This document shows positions 20,380 through 27,612 of a stretch of DNA of 64,000 bases, piece after piece. This DNA comes from Methanomicrobiaceae archaeon (lineage in GTDB: Archaea; Halobacteriota; Methanomicrobia; Methanomicrobiales; Methanomicrobiaceae): positions 1 through 64,000 of the forward strand of contig JARVGI010000009.1 in NCBI GenBank assembly GCA_029762625.1, written 5' to 3'. Position numbers and translations under genes: made by a program. The notes beneath the pieces are model-generated. The model worked only from the letters and a program-made list of their open reading frames with translations, did not search any database and was not told where the DNA came from. The number at the start of each line of letters is the position of its first letter. Positions within the stretch are counted from its first letter, which is position 1.

Positions 20380-20782
20380 CGACGCCTTTCGCAATCTTGC
20401 GAAGGTGATGGAAGAGCTGCTTAATAACCTGTCACTGGACGAGACGCCACGCTTTGTGGGATGCACGATCATCACCGGTCCCGGAGAGGAGCCACGGATC
20501 ATCCAGTTCGATGCCACCGAAGAGGATGAGCTTGACTACGAACTCATCGAAAGCGATGAGTGCATCTATATCACCGCGGAAATTCCGCCCACAGTCTCCA
20601 ATGAGCCCTATGCCGACATTCAGGCGGATGCGGTGCGCATCTGCCTGGGATCCCTCCAGGTGACCGTGCCGCTGCCCTCGCCCGTCAACATCGCGAGGAG
20701 TTATTACGACGTGCGAAACGGCATCATGGATATCGTGTGCTACCGGCTCTGCCCATCGCCGGCATCCTCTCCCCGCCGGTAG
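20360..20782 (+). CDS. Hsp20/GvpH-like small heat-shock-related protein
   Basis: A 140-residue protein with an alpha-crystallin-like core: a DECIYITAEIP strand near residue 70 and a C-terminal NGIMDIVCYR strand. This resembles the archaeal Hsp20-like proteins found beside ArsR regulators and GvpH. ATG 20360 lies inside the end of the regulator gene, so they are coupled; a GTG at 20351 is the alternative. The last 43 bases overlap the convergent membrane protein gene. Chaperone function is inferred from fold resemblance only. Confidence 0.72.
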   Translation: MPTNPYDDAFRNLAKVMEELLNNLSLDETPRFVGCTIITGPGEEPRIIQFDATEEDELDYELIESDECIYITAEIPPTVSNEPYADIQADAVRICLGSLQVTVPLPSPVNIARSYYDVRNGIMDIVCYRLCPSPASSPRR

Positions 20783-21264
20783 ACCTCGACATCCTCGTTC
20801 TCTTTTTTCACCAACAGCAGCCATGCAACGGCGAACAGAAGCGGGATTCCCACGGGCACGGCAAACCCCGTGGCGCCGCAGAATGCAGGCCCGTAGTAGA
20901 CCATCGTGGCGATGAGCATGCATGCCGCTGAACCGGCAAGACAGATGCCGCCCGTGTTTTTCTGCCGCACTGCGCCGGTGTGGTACCAGGAGAGCATGGA
21001 GAGGATCGACCCTCCCAGCAGGAGCACGGCGATGCCCCATATAAGCGTAAACGGCACCGCTTTACCTCCCACCACGCCCCCGGATAGATATTCGAATTCG
21101 CGAAGGATGGTAATGAAGCTCCATCCCAGCGATGAATACTGCACCCGGAACAGGGGGAACTGGACTCCCGCGCAGATCAGCCCGCCGAACGCGTAGATGT
21201 TCACGGGAAGGCACAGCAGGAATGGTACACCGAGAGCTACCGGAAGTCTGTTGTTCATCAGCAT
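20740..21264 (-). CDS. Polytopic membrane protein, function unknown
   Basis: A 174-residue protein with about four hydrophobic segments (8-30, 70-92, 106-125 and 130-152) and a charged C-terminal tail with KKENEDVEVYRRGED. No family recognised. Two starts are possible, ATG 21264 or 21258. It is divergent from the radical SAM gene (36 bases between starts) and its 3' end overlaps the Hsp20-like gene on the other strand. Confidence 0.7.
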   Translation of the reverse strand: MLMNNRLPVALGVPFLLCLPVNIYAFGGLICAGVQFPLFRVQYSSLGWSFITILREFEYLSGGVVGGKAVPFTLIWGIAVLLLGGSILSMLSWYHTGAVRQKNTGGICLAGSAACMLIATMVYYGPAFCGATGFAVPVGIPLLFAVAWLLLVKKENEDVEVYRRGEDAGDGQSR

Positions 21265-21299
21265 AGATTATTCACGATGAGGGTATTGAGGGTACCGAT

Positions 21300-22286
21300 A
21301 TGGATCCGGAGGGTGAGCAGACTTCGTTCGAGCCTTGGTATATCCGCCTGCACCGGCGGGGAGAGCTGCAGGAACGTGTCGACCGGGCGCGGCAAATCCT
21401 CTCCTCGTGCACGCTCTGCCCGCGTTGCTGCAGGGTAAACCGCCTCGAAGGTGAGCGGGGCTGGTGCCGGGCGGGCGATGCGCCGGTGATCTCAAGCTAT
21501 GGGCCGCATTTCGGAGAAGAGCCCCCCCTTGTCGGCCGGTATGGCTCGGGAACCATTTTCATGACCTACTGCACGATGCGGTGTGAATACTGCCAGAATT
21601 ATGATATAAGCCAGCTGGGACGGGGCATTGAGGTTACCTGCGGAGATCTCTGCCGCATAATGCTCGCGCTGCAGGACCAGGGGTGCCTCAACATCAATTT
21701 CGTTACGCCCACTCATTTCGTCCCCCAGATCCTCGACGCGACCGCGCAGGCCGCAGGCGAGGGACTGCGTATCCCCCTCGTCTACAACACGGGAGGATAT
21801 GACCGGGTGGAGACGCTGGAGCTTCTGGACGGAGTGTTTGCTATCTACATGCCCGATGCGAAGTACGGACGCGACGAGGTGGCGCAGGCCCTCTCGCATG
21901 CGCCGGGCTACGTGGAAGCGATGCAGGCATCCATCAGGGAGATGCACCGGCAGGTAGGCGACCTTGTCATCACGGGGGGGCTTGCACGAAAGGGACTGCT
22001 CATCCGCCACCTCGTGCTCCCCGGAAACCTCGCCAACTCCGAACTGGTGATGCGGTTTATTGCCCGCGAGGTCTCGAAGGATTCGTACGTCAACGTCATG
22101 GACCAGTATCGGCCCATGGGCAACATCCTGCGCACCGGAGGGGCTGACCACCCCCTTCGTGCACACCTGACCCGACCGATCACAGGAGAAGAGTACCGGT
22201 ACGCGCTCGAGTGCGCGGCGGAGGAAGGGCTCCACAGGGGTTTTATACCACCCCCATCTACGTTTTCGACGCATAAGCATCCCTGA
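21300..22286 (+). CDS. Radical SAM protein, PflA/PflX-like
   Basis: A 328-residue radical SAM enzyme. The cluster motif CTMRCEYC (Cys91, Cys95, Cys98) binds the [4Fe-4S]-SAM centre. An N-terminal cysteine group (CTLCPRCC at 37-44 and Cys56) could hold a second cluster or zinc. The layout matches uncharacterised pyruvate-formate-lyase-activating-enzyme-like proteins (PflX/COG1313). The substrate is unknown. It is followed 27 bases later by a PP2C phosphatase and then a convergent HEAT-repeat gene. Confidence 0.88.
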   Translation: MDPEGEQTSFEPWYIRLHRRGELQERVDRARQILSSCTLCPRCCRVNRLEGERGWCRAGDAPVISSYGPHFGEEPPLVGRYGSGTIFMTYCTMRCEYCQNYDISQLGRGIEVTCGDLCRIMLALQDQGCLNINFVTPTHFVPQILDATAQAAGEGLRIPLVYNTGGYDRVETLELLDGVFAIYMPDAKYGRDEVAQALSHAPGYVEAMQASIREMHRQVGDLVITGGLARKGLLIRHLVLPGNLANSELVMRFIAREVSKDSYVNVMDQYRPMGNILRTGGADHPLRAHLTRPITGEEYRYALECAAEEGLHRGFIPPPSTFSTHKHP

Positions 22287-22312
22287 GCGTGTGCGAGGGG
22301 AGGGATCGCGGG

Positions 22313-23023
22313 ATGTCAATCGACTTTTTCGGGGTGACGGAACGGGGAAGGCGAGAAAGAAACGAGGATACCTACCTTGCCGAACGGCTGGGTGCCCTCT
22401 CCGTCTTCGCCGTGGCGGACGGGCTCGGCGGGCATGCGGCAGGAGATGTGGCCAGCCGGCTGGCGGTGAGCACGTTCAGGGAAACTCTCGTCCAGAGCGC
22501 CTCATTGCGTGGACCGGTTGCCATCCTCCAGCAGGCGTTTACCCTGGCGAATGCGCGCATCGTTGCGTACAACAGGGAGCGCGGGCTGAACGCGGGGAGC
22601 ACCCTCGTAGCCGTCATCCTGGAGCCATCCGGCCACTGCACGATCGGGACGATCGGGGATTCCAGGGCATTTATCATTTCAGTCGAAGATGTCTGGCACA
22701 CAAAGGACCACAGCTATGTCCAGACTCTGGTGGACCGCGGGGTTCTGTCGGAAGACGAGGCATTTGCCCATCCGAAAAAGCATATTGTTGAAAAAGCGCT
22801 CGGCCTCCAGGAATCGGCGGCTCCCGATATCTATGAAAAAGATCTGCAGGATACCACGCTGGTGCTCAGCACCGATGGACTGCACGACACCCTCAGGCCG
22901 CAACGAATTGCAGAGATCGCGGCCCGTCTTTCGCCCCGCGACGCGGCAGCGCACCTCGTCCGGGAGGCGCTGCGGCAGCAGAGCACGGACAATATCACGG
23001 TGGTCGTGGTGCGGGTCACGTGA
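22313..23023 (+). CDS. PP2C-family serine/threonine protein phosphatase
   Basis: A 236-residue metal-dependent phosphatase. The PPM motifs are complete: RNEDT (16-20), VADGLGGHAAGD (34-45), GSTLVAVIL, GTIGDSRAF, LSTDGLHDTL and DNITVVVVRVT, so the two metal-binding aspartates are present. ATG 22313 has a GAGGGGAGGGAT ribosome-binding site. PP2C enzymes are uncommon in archaea and usually reverse Ser/Thr kinase signalling; no kinase gene is nearby. It lies downstream of the radical SAM gene on the same strand. Confidence 0.92.
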   Translation: MSIDFFGVTERGRRERNEDTYLAERLGALSVFAVADGLGGHAAGDVASRLAVSTFRETLVQSASLRGPVAILQQAFTLANARIVAYNRERGLNAGSTLVAVILEPSGHCTIGTIGDSRAFIISVEDVWHTKDHSYVQTLVDRGVLSEDEAFAHPKKHIVEKALGLQESAAPDIYEKDLQDTTLVLSTDGLHDTLRPQRIAEIAARLSPRDAAAHLVREALRQQSTDNITVVVVRVT

Positions 23024-23028
23024 AAGGC

Positions 23029-23613
23029 TCACGACGAGCCGGGAGGGAGCACCCGGGTAATCGCTTTTCGAACCTCCGGGTGCTGCTCTTTTGTGAGCCG
23101 CGCACTGAGCAGGGCATGTGCGCGTGTCCCACCGATTGCGCCGAGCGTTCGTGCGGCCCTTGTTCGGACGTACTCGTTCTCATCCTCGAGGCAGGACGCG
23201 AGAACATCCACCGACGACGGCCGCGCATACCGTTCCAGCCCCTTGGCGGCCATGTAGCGCACATGGTCTTTTTCATCACCGAGCGCGTCTTCAAGGGAGG
23301 AAAGCGCCGCTTCGTCACCGATCCTTCCCAGCGCTTCGGCCGCGCGATAGCGCACCACCCACTGTTCATCGTTCATTGCAGCGATGAGGGCAGGAACCCC
23401 CCGTGCACCGATGCCGACCAGCCCCTCGACCGCACAGGCACGCACCTGTTTGTCCGGATCATGCAGCGCGTCGATAAGCCCTTCGATATGCGCCGCATTG
23501 GCGGTCTGGCCAAGCAGGACTGCCGCCATCTGGCGCACTTTCGGGTCCTGATCGGCCAGCGCTTCATGCAGTCCCTGCACACCCTCTTTCTCAAAGCGAA
23601 ATGTTCGAACCAT
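23029..23613 (-). CDS. HEAT-repeat (PBS-lyase-like) protein
   Basis: A 194-residue all-helical solenoid made of about five to six 30-residue HEAT repeats, each with the pattern L..AL.D....VR..AA..LG.IG. These proteins act as interaction scaffolds; the partner is unknown. It is convergent with the PP2C gene, with only five bases between stops, and is followed upstream by the first of three paralogous unknown proteins on the same strand. Confidence 0.88.
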   Translation of the reverse strand: MVRTFRFEKEGVQGLHEALADQDPKVRQMAAVLLGQTANAAHIEGLIDALHDPDKQVRACAVEGLVGIGARGVPALIAAMNDEQWVVRYRAAEALGRIGDEAALSSLEDALGDEKDHVRYMAAKGLERYARPSSVDVLASCLEDENEYVRTRAARTLGAIGGTRAHALLSARLTKEQHPEVRKAITRVLPPGSS

Positions 23614-23740
23614 TCACTCCATCTCCGCATTCTATGCCGATTCCATGCCCGGCGCGGTGGGACGCACACCCGTCCACCGCGCCCGGACAATTTGCAGAGG
23701 CACCATACGATGCCATGACGTCAAAAAAGGTATTCGGATA

Positions 23741-24142
23741 TTACTCAGCCTGCGCTTCAATGAAATTGTTGCGTTTCCACCAGACGATTTTCTCGTTGAT
23801 GCAGGCGAACCCCTTCAGTTCCATGATATCGAATTCATCCGGAACGGAGGAAACATCTGCACCTTCGGGGATGATGACCAGTTTTGTGGCGATCTTTCCA
23901 GCACCATTGGGCTTCATATCGGAGGAAAAGATGCCGAGATCATCTGCTCCGACCCGGGCATTCATGATAACCGCGGCGATGACGGATTCGGAAATACCCC
24001 TGCTTTTCCTCGAAATCTGGAATTTGGGTGCAGAATTTCCCGCAACAGTCTGACGCTGGATTGACCACCCTTCACTCGTTGGATACACCTTGCGCAAGGA
24101 GCGTTCTGCGTACGAATACACGATATCTGTCTGTGAACCCAT
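23741..24142 (-). CDS. Unknown protein, paralogue 1 of a three-member local family
   Basis: A 133-residue protein that shares a pattern with the genes at 26185-26589 and 26722-27126: an N-terminal YSYAERSLR, then EGWSIQR, then a C-terminal IPEGADVSSVPDEFDIMELKG and a final IVWWKR. This copy diverges most in the middle (residues 40-75) and has the serine-rich SRKSRGISES. No known family is recognised. The alternating beta-strand pattern with an acidic and basic core resembles small nuclease-like folds, but no catalytic set can be named. Its upstream AT-rich region is shared with the divergent exported protein gene. Confidence 0.75.
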   Translation of the reverse strand: MGSQTDIVYSYAERSLRKVYPTSEGWSIQRQTVAGNSAPKFQISRKSRGISESVIAAVIMNARVGADDLGIFSSDMKPNGAGKIATKLVIIPEGADVSSVPDEFDIMELKGFACINEKIVWWKRNNFIEAQAE

Positions 24143-24456
24143 TAGGAACTACCTCTAATCATCTTTCGTGTTTACTTTATATGAAACTTATTTTTCAGCA
24201 TTCGTGATACTCCGGGATATATGGAGTTCCGGCAAAACGAAAATGGAGCAGGTATTTATGTCACGGGGCGGAAGAGAACCATATTTTTTAGCATATATAG
24301 AATACATTAGAATAATAAAACACCCCCACGCCATTATTTTAAAAATCAAAGATAATTATGCCAGCCGATTGGTGGAACGACCACGATGATTGAAGCAATT
24401 CCAGGGCCGTTTTCCGAATTGCACTTCATAAACTTTTTTATTATTGATAACCAATA
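24143..24456. other. AT-rich divergent intergenic region
   Basis: About 314 bases between paralogue 1 (minus) and the exported protein (plus). It is clearly more AT-rich than its surroundings and contains several TATA-like stretches, including ATAAACTTTTTTATTATT around 24428-24445 just before the exported-protein start. A 73-codon frame at 24168-24389 has no protein-like pattern and I do not call it. Likely holds both promoters. Confidence 0.6.
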
Positions 24457-26148
24457 ATGCACCGGATGAAACGATCAGTTTTTCGACAATTCATACCAAA
24501 AAATACCCCACATACCAGGTTTTTCTTGCCATATCGCTTGATTGCAGTTGCAATCCTGGTGTGCATGGTGACGGGGCTGGCGGCCGGAAGCGCCGCTCCG
24601 GCGCAGACCGGTGCAACGTCGAACACAGCTCAGGATCAGAATGGTCGCACGTGGCTGCATGCGAGAATCGCCATCGACTCGCCCTCGCTTATGGACCAGT
24701 TCGGCGCATACAGAGGGGGAACATCACATTCACAGGAAAACCACAGCGAAAGGGAGGCATTCGAGAGTGCAATGCACACGGCATTTGAAGGTGCCGCCCC
24801 CCGCTTTGCGGGTGCGGGCAGGCAGATGACCGCCTATGATATCCACACATTCTCCCTGATCACCGATGACGACCTTGCCGATCCGTCCCACGCCGGAGGA
24901 GATCGGGGAGTGAAGGTCACCATCCTCTACGATACACCCGGGAGTCCGCACGAGGATTCTCTCTGGAGCCACGAAACCGATGCGACCACTGTCGCGCGAG
25001 CAGTGTATACGAGCGATGCCGAAGACAGGATCGGCACGCTGTCCGTCGTTTTCAAATATAGCGACCAGGAGGATTACCGCCTGAAACTGACCCTCGATGC
25101 AGCCGATGCGCAGAGGTTCGCTGATCGCTGGCAGGACGGGGGTTTCATATGCAGGATGGACTGGTCGGCAGTGGACATCAACGCAGGAATCATCCCCTAC
25201 GAACGTCCGGACAGGATCCTCGAACCCGATAATACTGCACAGACAACCAGGAGCGGCAGTCCGCAGATCGTTGCCACCAGACAGGAGACTTTTTGCAAGG
25301 AACTGTATTCTTCTACCATTCTCCTCACTTCTGCGGCCTCGGAGATTGCCCGGAATACCGAGGCCGAGCGGTTTGATCAGGCAGGAGCGCTCGCCAAAGA
25401 CCTGATCGATACATCCGATGCGGTCAGGGCCCATACGGAGAACCTCCGCATCGATGCGGACCTCGAGCCTGCCCGGCAGGAATACCTCCTCGGCGTGGAC
25501 GAATACCGGAAATCCGCCTCGTGCATCTGGAACGGATCGCGGTACACGGACAGCGAAGAGTTCGAAGCCGCACAGGCCTACCTGAAAGCGGGCGAGGCGC
25601 ACATCAACGCTGCATATGCCATGATCGGCATGGAGCCGCTCGACGGCAGGTCGTATACCAGGCCGCCATCCGATCCCTACCCCGGCGCGCTTGCCCCCGG
25701 GAAGCGGTTCGTCTATCGTGATGACCAGAGAGCAAACGACATCTCGGTCATCGTGGACCGCTACGAGATTAAAACCGGGTACACAATCAGGGATAACGGC
25801 ACCTCCCGGCGCTTCAATGCAGAATACGGCAATAAATTCCTCTACGTGGTTCTGCATGCAACCCACGTCGGGCACCGGGGCGACGGGACCGAGGAGATCA
25901 CGACCCCACCGGCGGATGCATTCAACCTGATCCTCGGAGGGGAGGAGTACCATCACAGCACCCCGGACACCTATGTAAAAGAATGGGGACAGCCCTATTC
26001 CGCAACAACCATCGGGAGAAAAGAGCGGCACAAGGGGTTCCTGATCTTCGCCATTCCGGAGACGTCGGATCCCCAGACCGCATATCTCAGGCTGAATCTT
26101 GGAGGAAAGGGACAACCGGTCTGGAATCTCGGGGCGAACCGCACCTGA
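24457..26148 (+). CDS. Exported or lipid-anchored surface protein with a C-terminal DUF4352-like domain
   Basis: A 563-residue protein with a basic N-terminus and a hydrophobic signal or anchor segment at about 27-46 (LIAVAILVCMVTGLAAG), then a Thr/Gln/Ser-rich stretch. The middle (about 90-260) is an alpha/beta extracellular domain and 280-390 is helical. The C-terminal 150 residues (KFLYVVLHATHVG, FLIFAIPET) resemble DUF4352/TRF2-like immunoglobulin folds of archaeal surface proteins. The start is ATG 24457 or 24466. It interrupts the row of three paralogous genes on the opposite strand. Ligand and role unknown. Confidence 0.78.
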   Translation: MHRMKRSVFRQFIPKNTPHTRFFLPYRLIAVAILVCMVTGLAAGSAAPAQTGATSNTAQDQNGRTWLHARIAIDSPSLMDQFGAYRGGTSHSQENHSEREAFESAMHTAFEGAAPRFAGAGRQMTAYDIHTFSLITDDDLADPSHAGGDRGVKVTILYDTPGSPHEDSLWSHETDATTVARAVYTSDAEDRIGTLSVVFKYSDQEDYRLKLTLDAADAQRFADRWQDGGFICRMDWSAVDINAGIIPYERPDRILEPDNTAQTTRSGSPQIVATRQETFCKELYSSTILLTSAASEIARNTEAERFDQAGALAKDLIDTSDAVRAHTENLRIDADLEPARQEYLLGVDEYRKSASCIWNGSRYTDSEEFEAAQAYLKAGEAHINAAYAMIGMEPLDGRSYTRPPSDPYPGALAPGKRFVYRDDQRANDISVIVDRYEIKTGYTIRDNGTSRRFNAEYGNKFLYVVLHATHVGHRGDGTEEITTPPADAFNLILGGEEYHHSTPDTYVKEWGQPYSATTIGRKERHKGFLIFAIPETSDPQTAYLRLNLGGKGQPVWNLGANRT

Positions 26149-26184
26149 CCGCGCAGGAGCCCGATCCCCCGACCACGGTGGTGG

Positions 26185-26589
26185 TTAGTGTTCGGGGTGA
26201 TGGAGCGCGGTTTTGCGCCACCAGAGGATGTCCCCCTCCTCCACCTTCAGCACCTTCAGGGGGATCACGTCAATGTCTTCGGTCACAGCCGAAATCTCGG
26301 CGCCGGTGGGAACGAAGAGAATCGGGCGTGTCACCTTCACATCCTGTGACGCAAGCGCTGAGAGGCGGTCCTGGAGATCGCGGACAACGTCCGCCGGAAC
26401 CTTTGTATCGATGCGCACATCCACCGGATACCGCTGAGTAGTGCCAAAACGCCTGCGCCAGACCTGGTAGTCGAAGGTCACCGAACCCCATGACGGATCA
26501 CGCTCGATCTGCCAGCCCTCCGCTTCAGGGAATTTTTTCTTCAATTCACGCTCAATGTATGAATGCATAGAATCTTGCGCAAAACCCAT
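26185..26589 (-). CDS. Unknown protein, paralogue 2 of a three-member local family
   Basis: A 134-residue protein with MGFAQDSMHSYIERELKKKF at the start, then EGWQIER, FDYQVWRRRFGTTQRYPVDV, FVPTGAEISAVTEDIDV and a final GDILWWRK. It aligns along its full length with paralogues 1 and 3. The central (R/K)RxG....VxV pattern and the closing W(W/T)xK are shared between this copy and paralogue 3. No known family recognised. It lies convergent to the exported protein (36 bases between stops) and downstream of paralogue 3 on the same strand, with a gap of about 130 bases. Confidence 0.8.
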   Translation of the reverse strand: MGFAQDSMHSYIERELKKKFPEAEGWQIERDPSWGSVTFDYQVWRRRFGTTQRYPVDVRIDTKVPADVVRDLQDRLSALASQDVKVTRPILFVPTGAEISAVTEDIDVIPLKVLKVEEGDILWWRKTALHHPEH

Positions 26590-26721
26590 CGATCACTCAC
26601 CTGAACAATCATACTGCTCGTGCACCCTTAAGCCTATCTCCACCATCGTCCCGGCGAGCACGGGAGTGCCGCTACCGCAACCACATGCAGCACAGGAAAG
26701 GTGGGGGGCGTGGTATCAGAT

Positions 26722-27126
26722 TCAGGATTCTGTGGCTCCGACGGTCCGCTTTTTTGTCCAGATGACGTCCCCCCCTTCCACCCGGAGGACATCGAGCGCG
26801 AGCACGTCGATATCGTCGGGCACTGCCGAGAGGTTCGCACCCTCCGGGACGACAAGAACAAGGGCTTCGATGGGGAGGAGGAGTTTCTCCATTTTTCCGG
26901 CATAGGCGGCAAGAGGCTCGATGTGATCCTCGGTGATGATCGGGACGAGGGCAACTTCAACGAGCACGCGGTGAGTCCTTCCGAATCGCTTTTTTTGCAC
27001 GAAATAGTCGGGTACCATTTCGTTGTCACGGGGGCGCCGCTTGATCTCCCACCCCTCGCGTTCCGGAAACATCCTTCTCAGACTTCGCTCCACATAGGAA
27101 TACAAAGCATCTTCTGCAAAGCCCAT
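26722..27126 (-). CDS. Unknown protein, paralogue 3 of a three-member local family
   Basis: A 134-residue protein: MGFAEDALYSYVERSLRRMF, EGWEIKRRP, DYFVQKKRFGRTHRVLVEV, VPEGANLSAVPDDIDVL, and VEGGDVIWTKK. The pattern of two N-terminal helices, then a strand-rich middle with KK.FGR....VEV, then a conserved acidic strand is reminiscent of restriction-endonuclease-like folds, but the catalytic residues are not clearly conserved across the three copies. I make no functional call. It is the first of the minus-strand copies after the tRNA genes. Confidence 0.8.
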   Translation of the reverse strand: MGFAEDALYSYVERSLRRMFPEREGWEIKRRPRDNEMVPDYFVQKKRFGRTHRVLVEVALVPIITEDHIEPLAAYAGKMEKLLLPIEALVLVVPEGANLSAVPDDIDVLALDVLRVEGGDVIWTKKRTVGATES

Positions 27127-27298
27127 GTTCGTTCAATCCATTCATTCGCCGTAAACTGGTTTAAGGGTTGTTACCGCCCGTATGCATGCCGGCACATCAA
27201 ACGAACGGCCAGTGCAGCCCTGAACACCCCGGTTTTCACAATCCGAGAACGGCCTGCACCGCTCGCCAGAGACTATCGCGAAAAAGAAGGATTGTGTA

Positions 27299-27371
27299 CG
27301 CCCAGGTCGGAATTCGAATCCGAGTCGTCGGCGTGACAGGCCGACATGATAGGCCCCTACACTACCTGGGC
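27299..27371 (-). tRNA. tRNA-Asp (GTC)
   Basis: The 73-base minus-strand sequence folds as a cloverleaf: acceptor GCCCAGG paired with CCTGGGC, D-arm GTGT/ATGT, anticodon stem CGGCC/... with loop CTGTCAC giving anticodon GTC, T-arm CTCGG-ATTCGAAT-TCCGA-like with TTCGA, and discriminator G. No CCA is encoded, which is normal in archaea. It lies in tandem with tRNA-Tyr, 15 bases away. Confidence 0.93.
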
Positions 27372-27386
27372 ACTCGCACATAGGTA

Positions 27387-27492
27387 TCCCGCCTCCCGGA
27401 TTCGAACCGGGGACATCGCGGTAGCCGCGCGGTCATCATTGACGATGAACCATACTACAGCCGCGCACTCTACCAGTCTGAGTTAAGGCGGG
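27387..27492 (-). tRNA. tRNA-Tyr (GTA) with a 32-nt intron
   Basis: The minus-strand gene has acceptor CCCGCCT/AGGCGGG with the archaeal tyrosine-specific C1-G72 pair, D-arm ACTC/GAGT, anticodon stem CGCGG/CCGCG and anticodon GTA. The exon is interrupted after base 37 by an intron at plus positions 27423-27454. Removing it gives a normal seven-base loop (CTGTAGA), a five-base variable region ATGTC and T-arm CCCGG/CCGGG. The mature length is 74 with discriminator A. The 37/38 position is the canonical site for archaeal splicing endonuclease. Confidence 0.9.
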
Positions 27493-27581
27493 TAAGTGCA
27501 CCATTCATATTGGCGGATCAGCGTATTAAAGATTCCGTTTGCTCGCCCCGATGAGAAAACCGGCGCGTCGTAAGCACCCCT

Positions 27582-27588
27582 TTTTATA
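27582..27588 (+). promoter_or_regulatory. TATA-like element upstream of leuA
   Basis: TTTTATA lies 25-31 bases before the ATG at 27613. This places transcription initiation almost at that ATG and argues that the ATG, not a later codon, is the real start of the leuA gene, even though its frame is interrupted 20 codons later. Confidence 0.5.
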
Positions 27589-27612
27589 GTAAGACAGCAA
27601 TACCCTTTGTTC

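Noticed and set aside
24168-24389. A 73-codon open frame in the AT-rich divergent region.
   Set aside because: No ribosome-binding site, no family resemblance, and it lies in a promoter-like region.
27387-27492. Reading tRNA-Tyr as a long-variable-arm tRNA such as Ser or Leu.
   Set aside because: The anticodon GTA, the C1-G72 pair and the normal loop after intron removal fit tRNA-Tyr.
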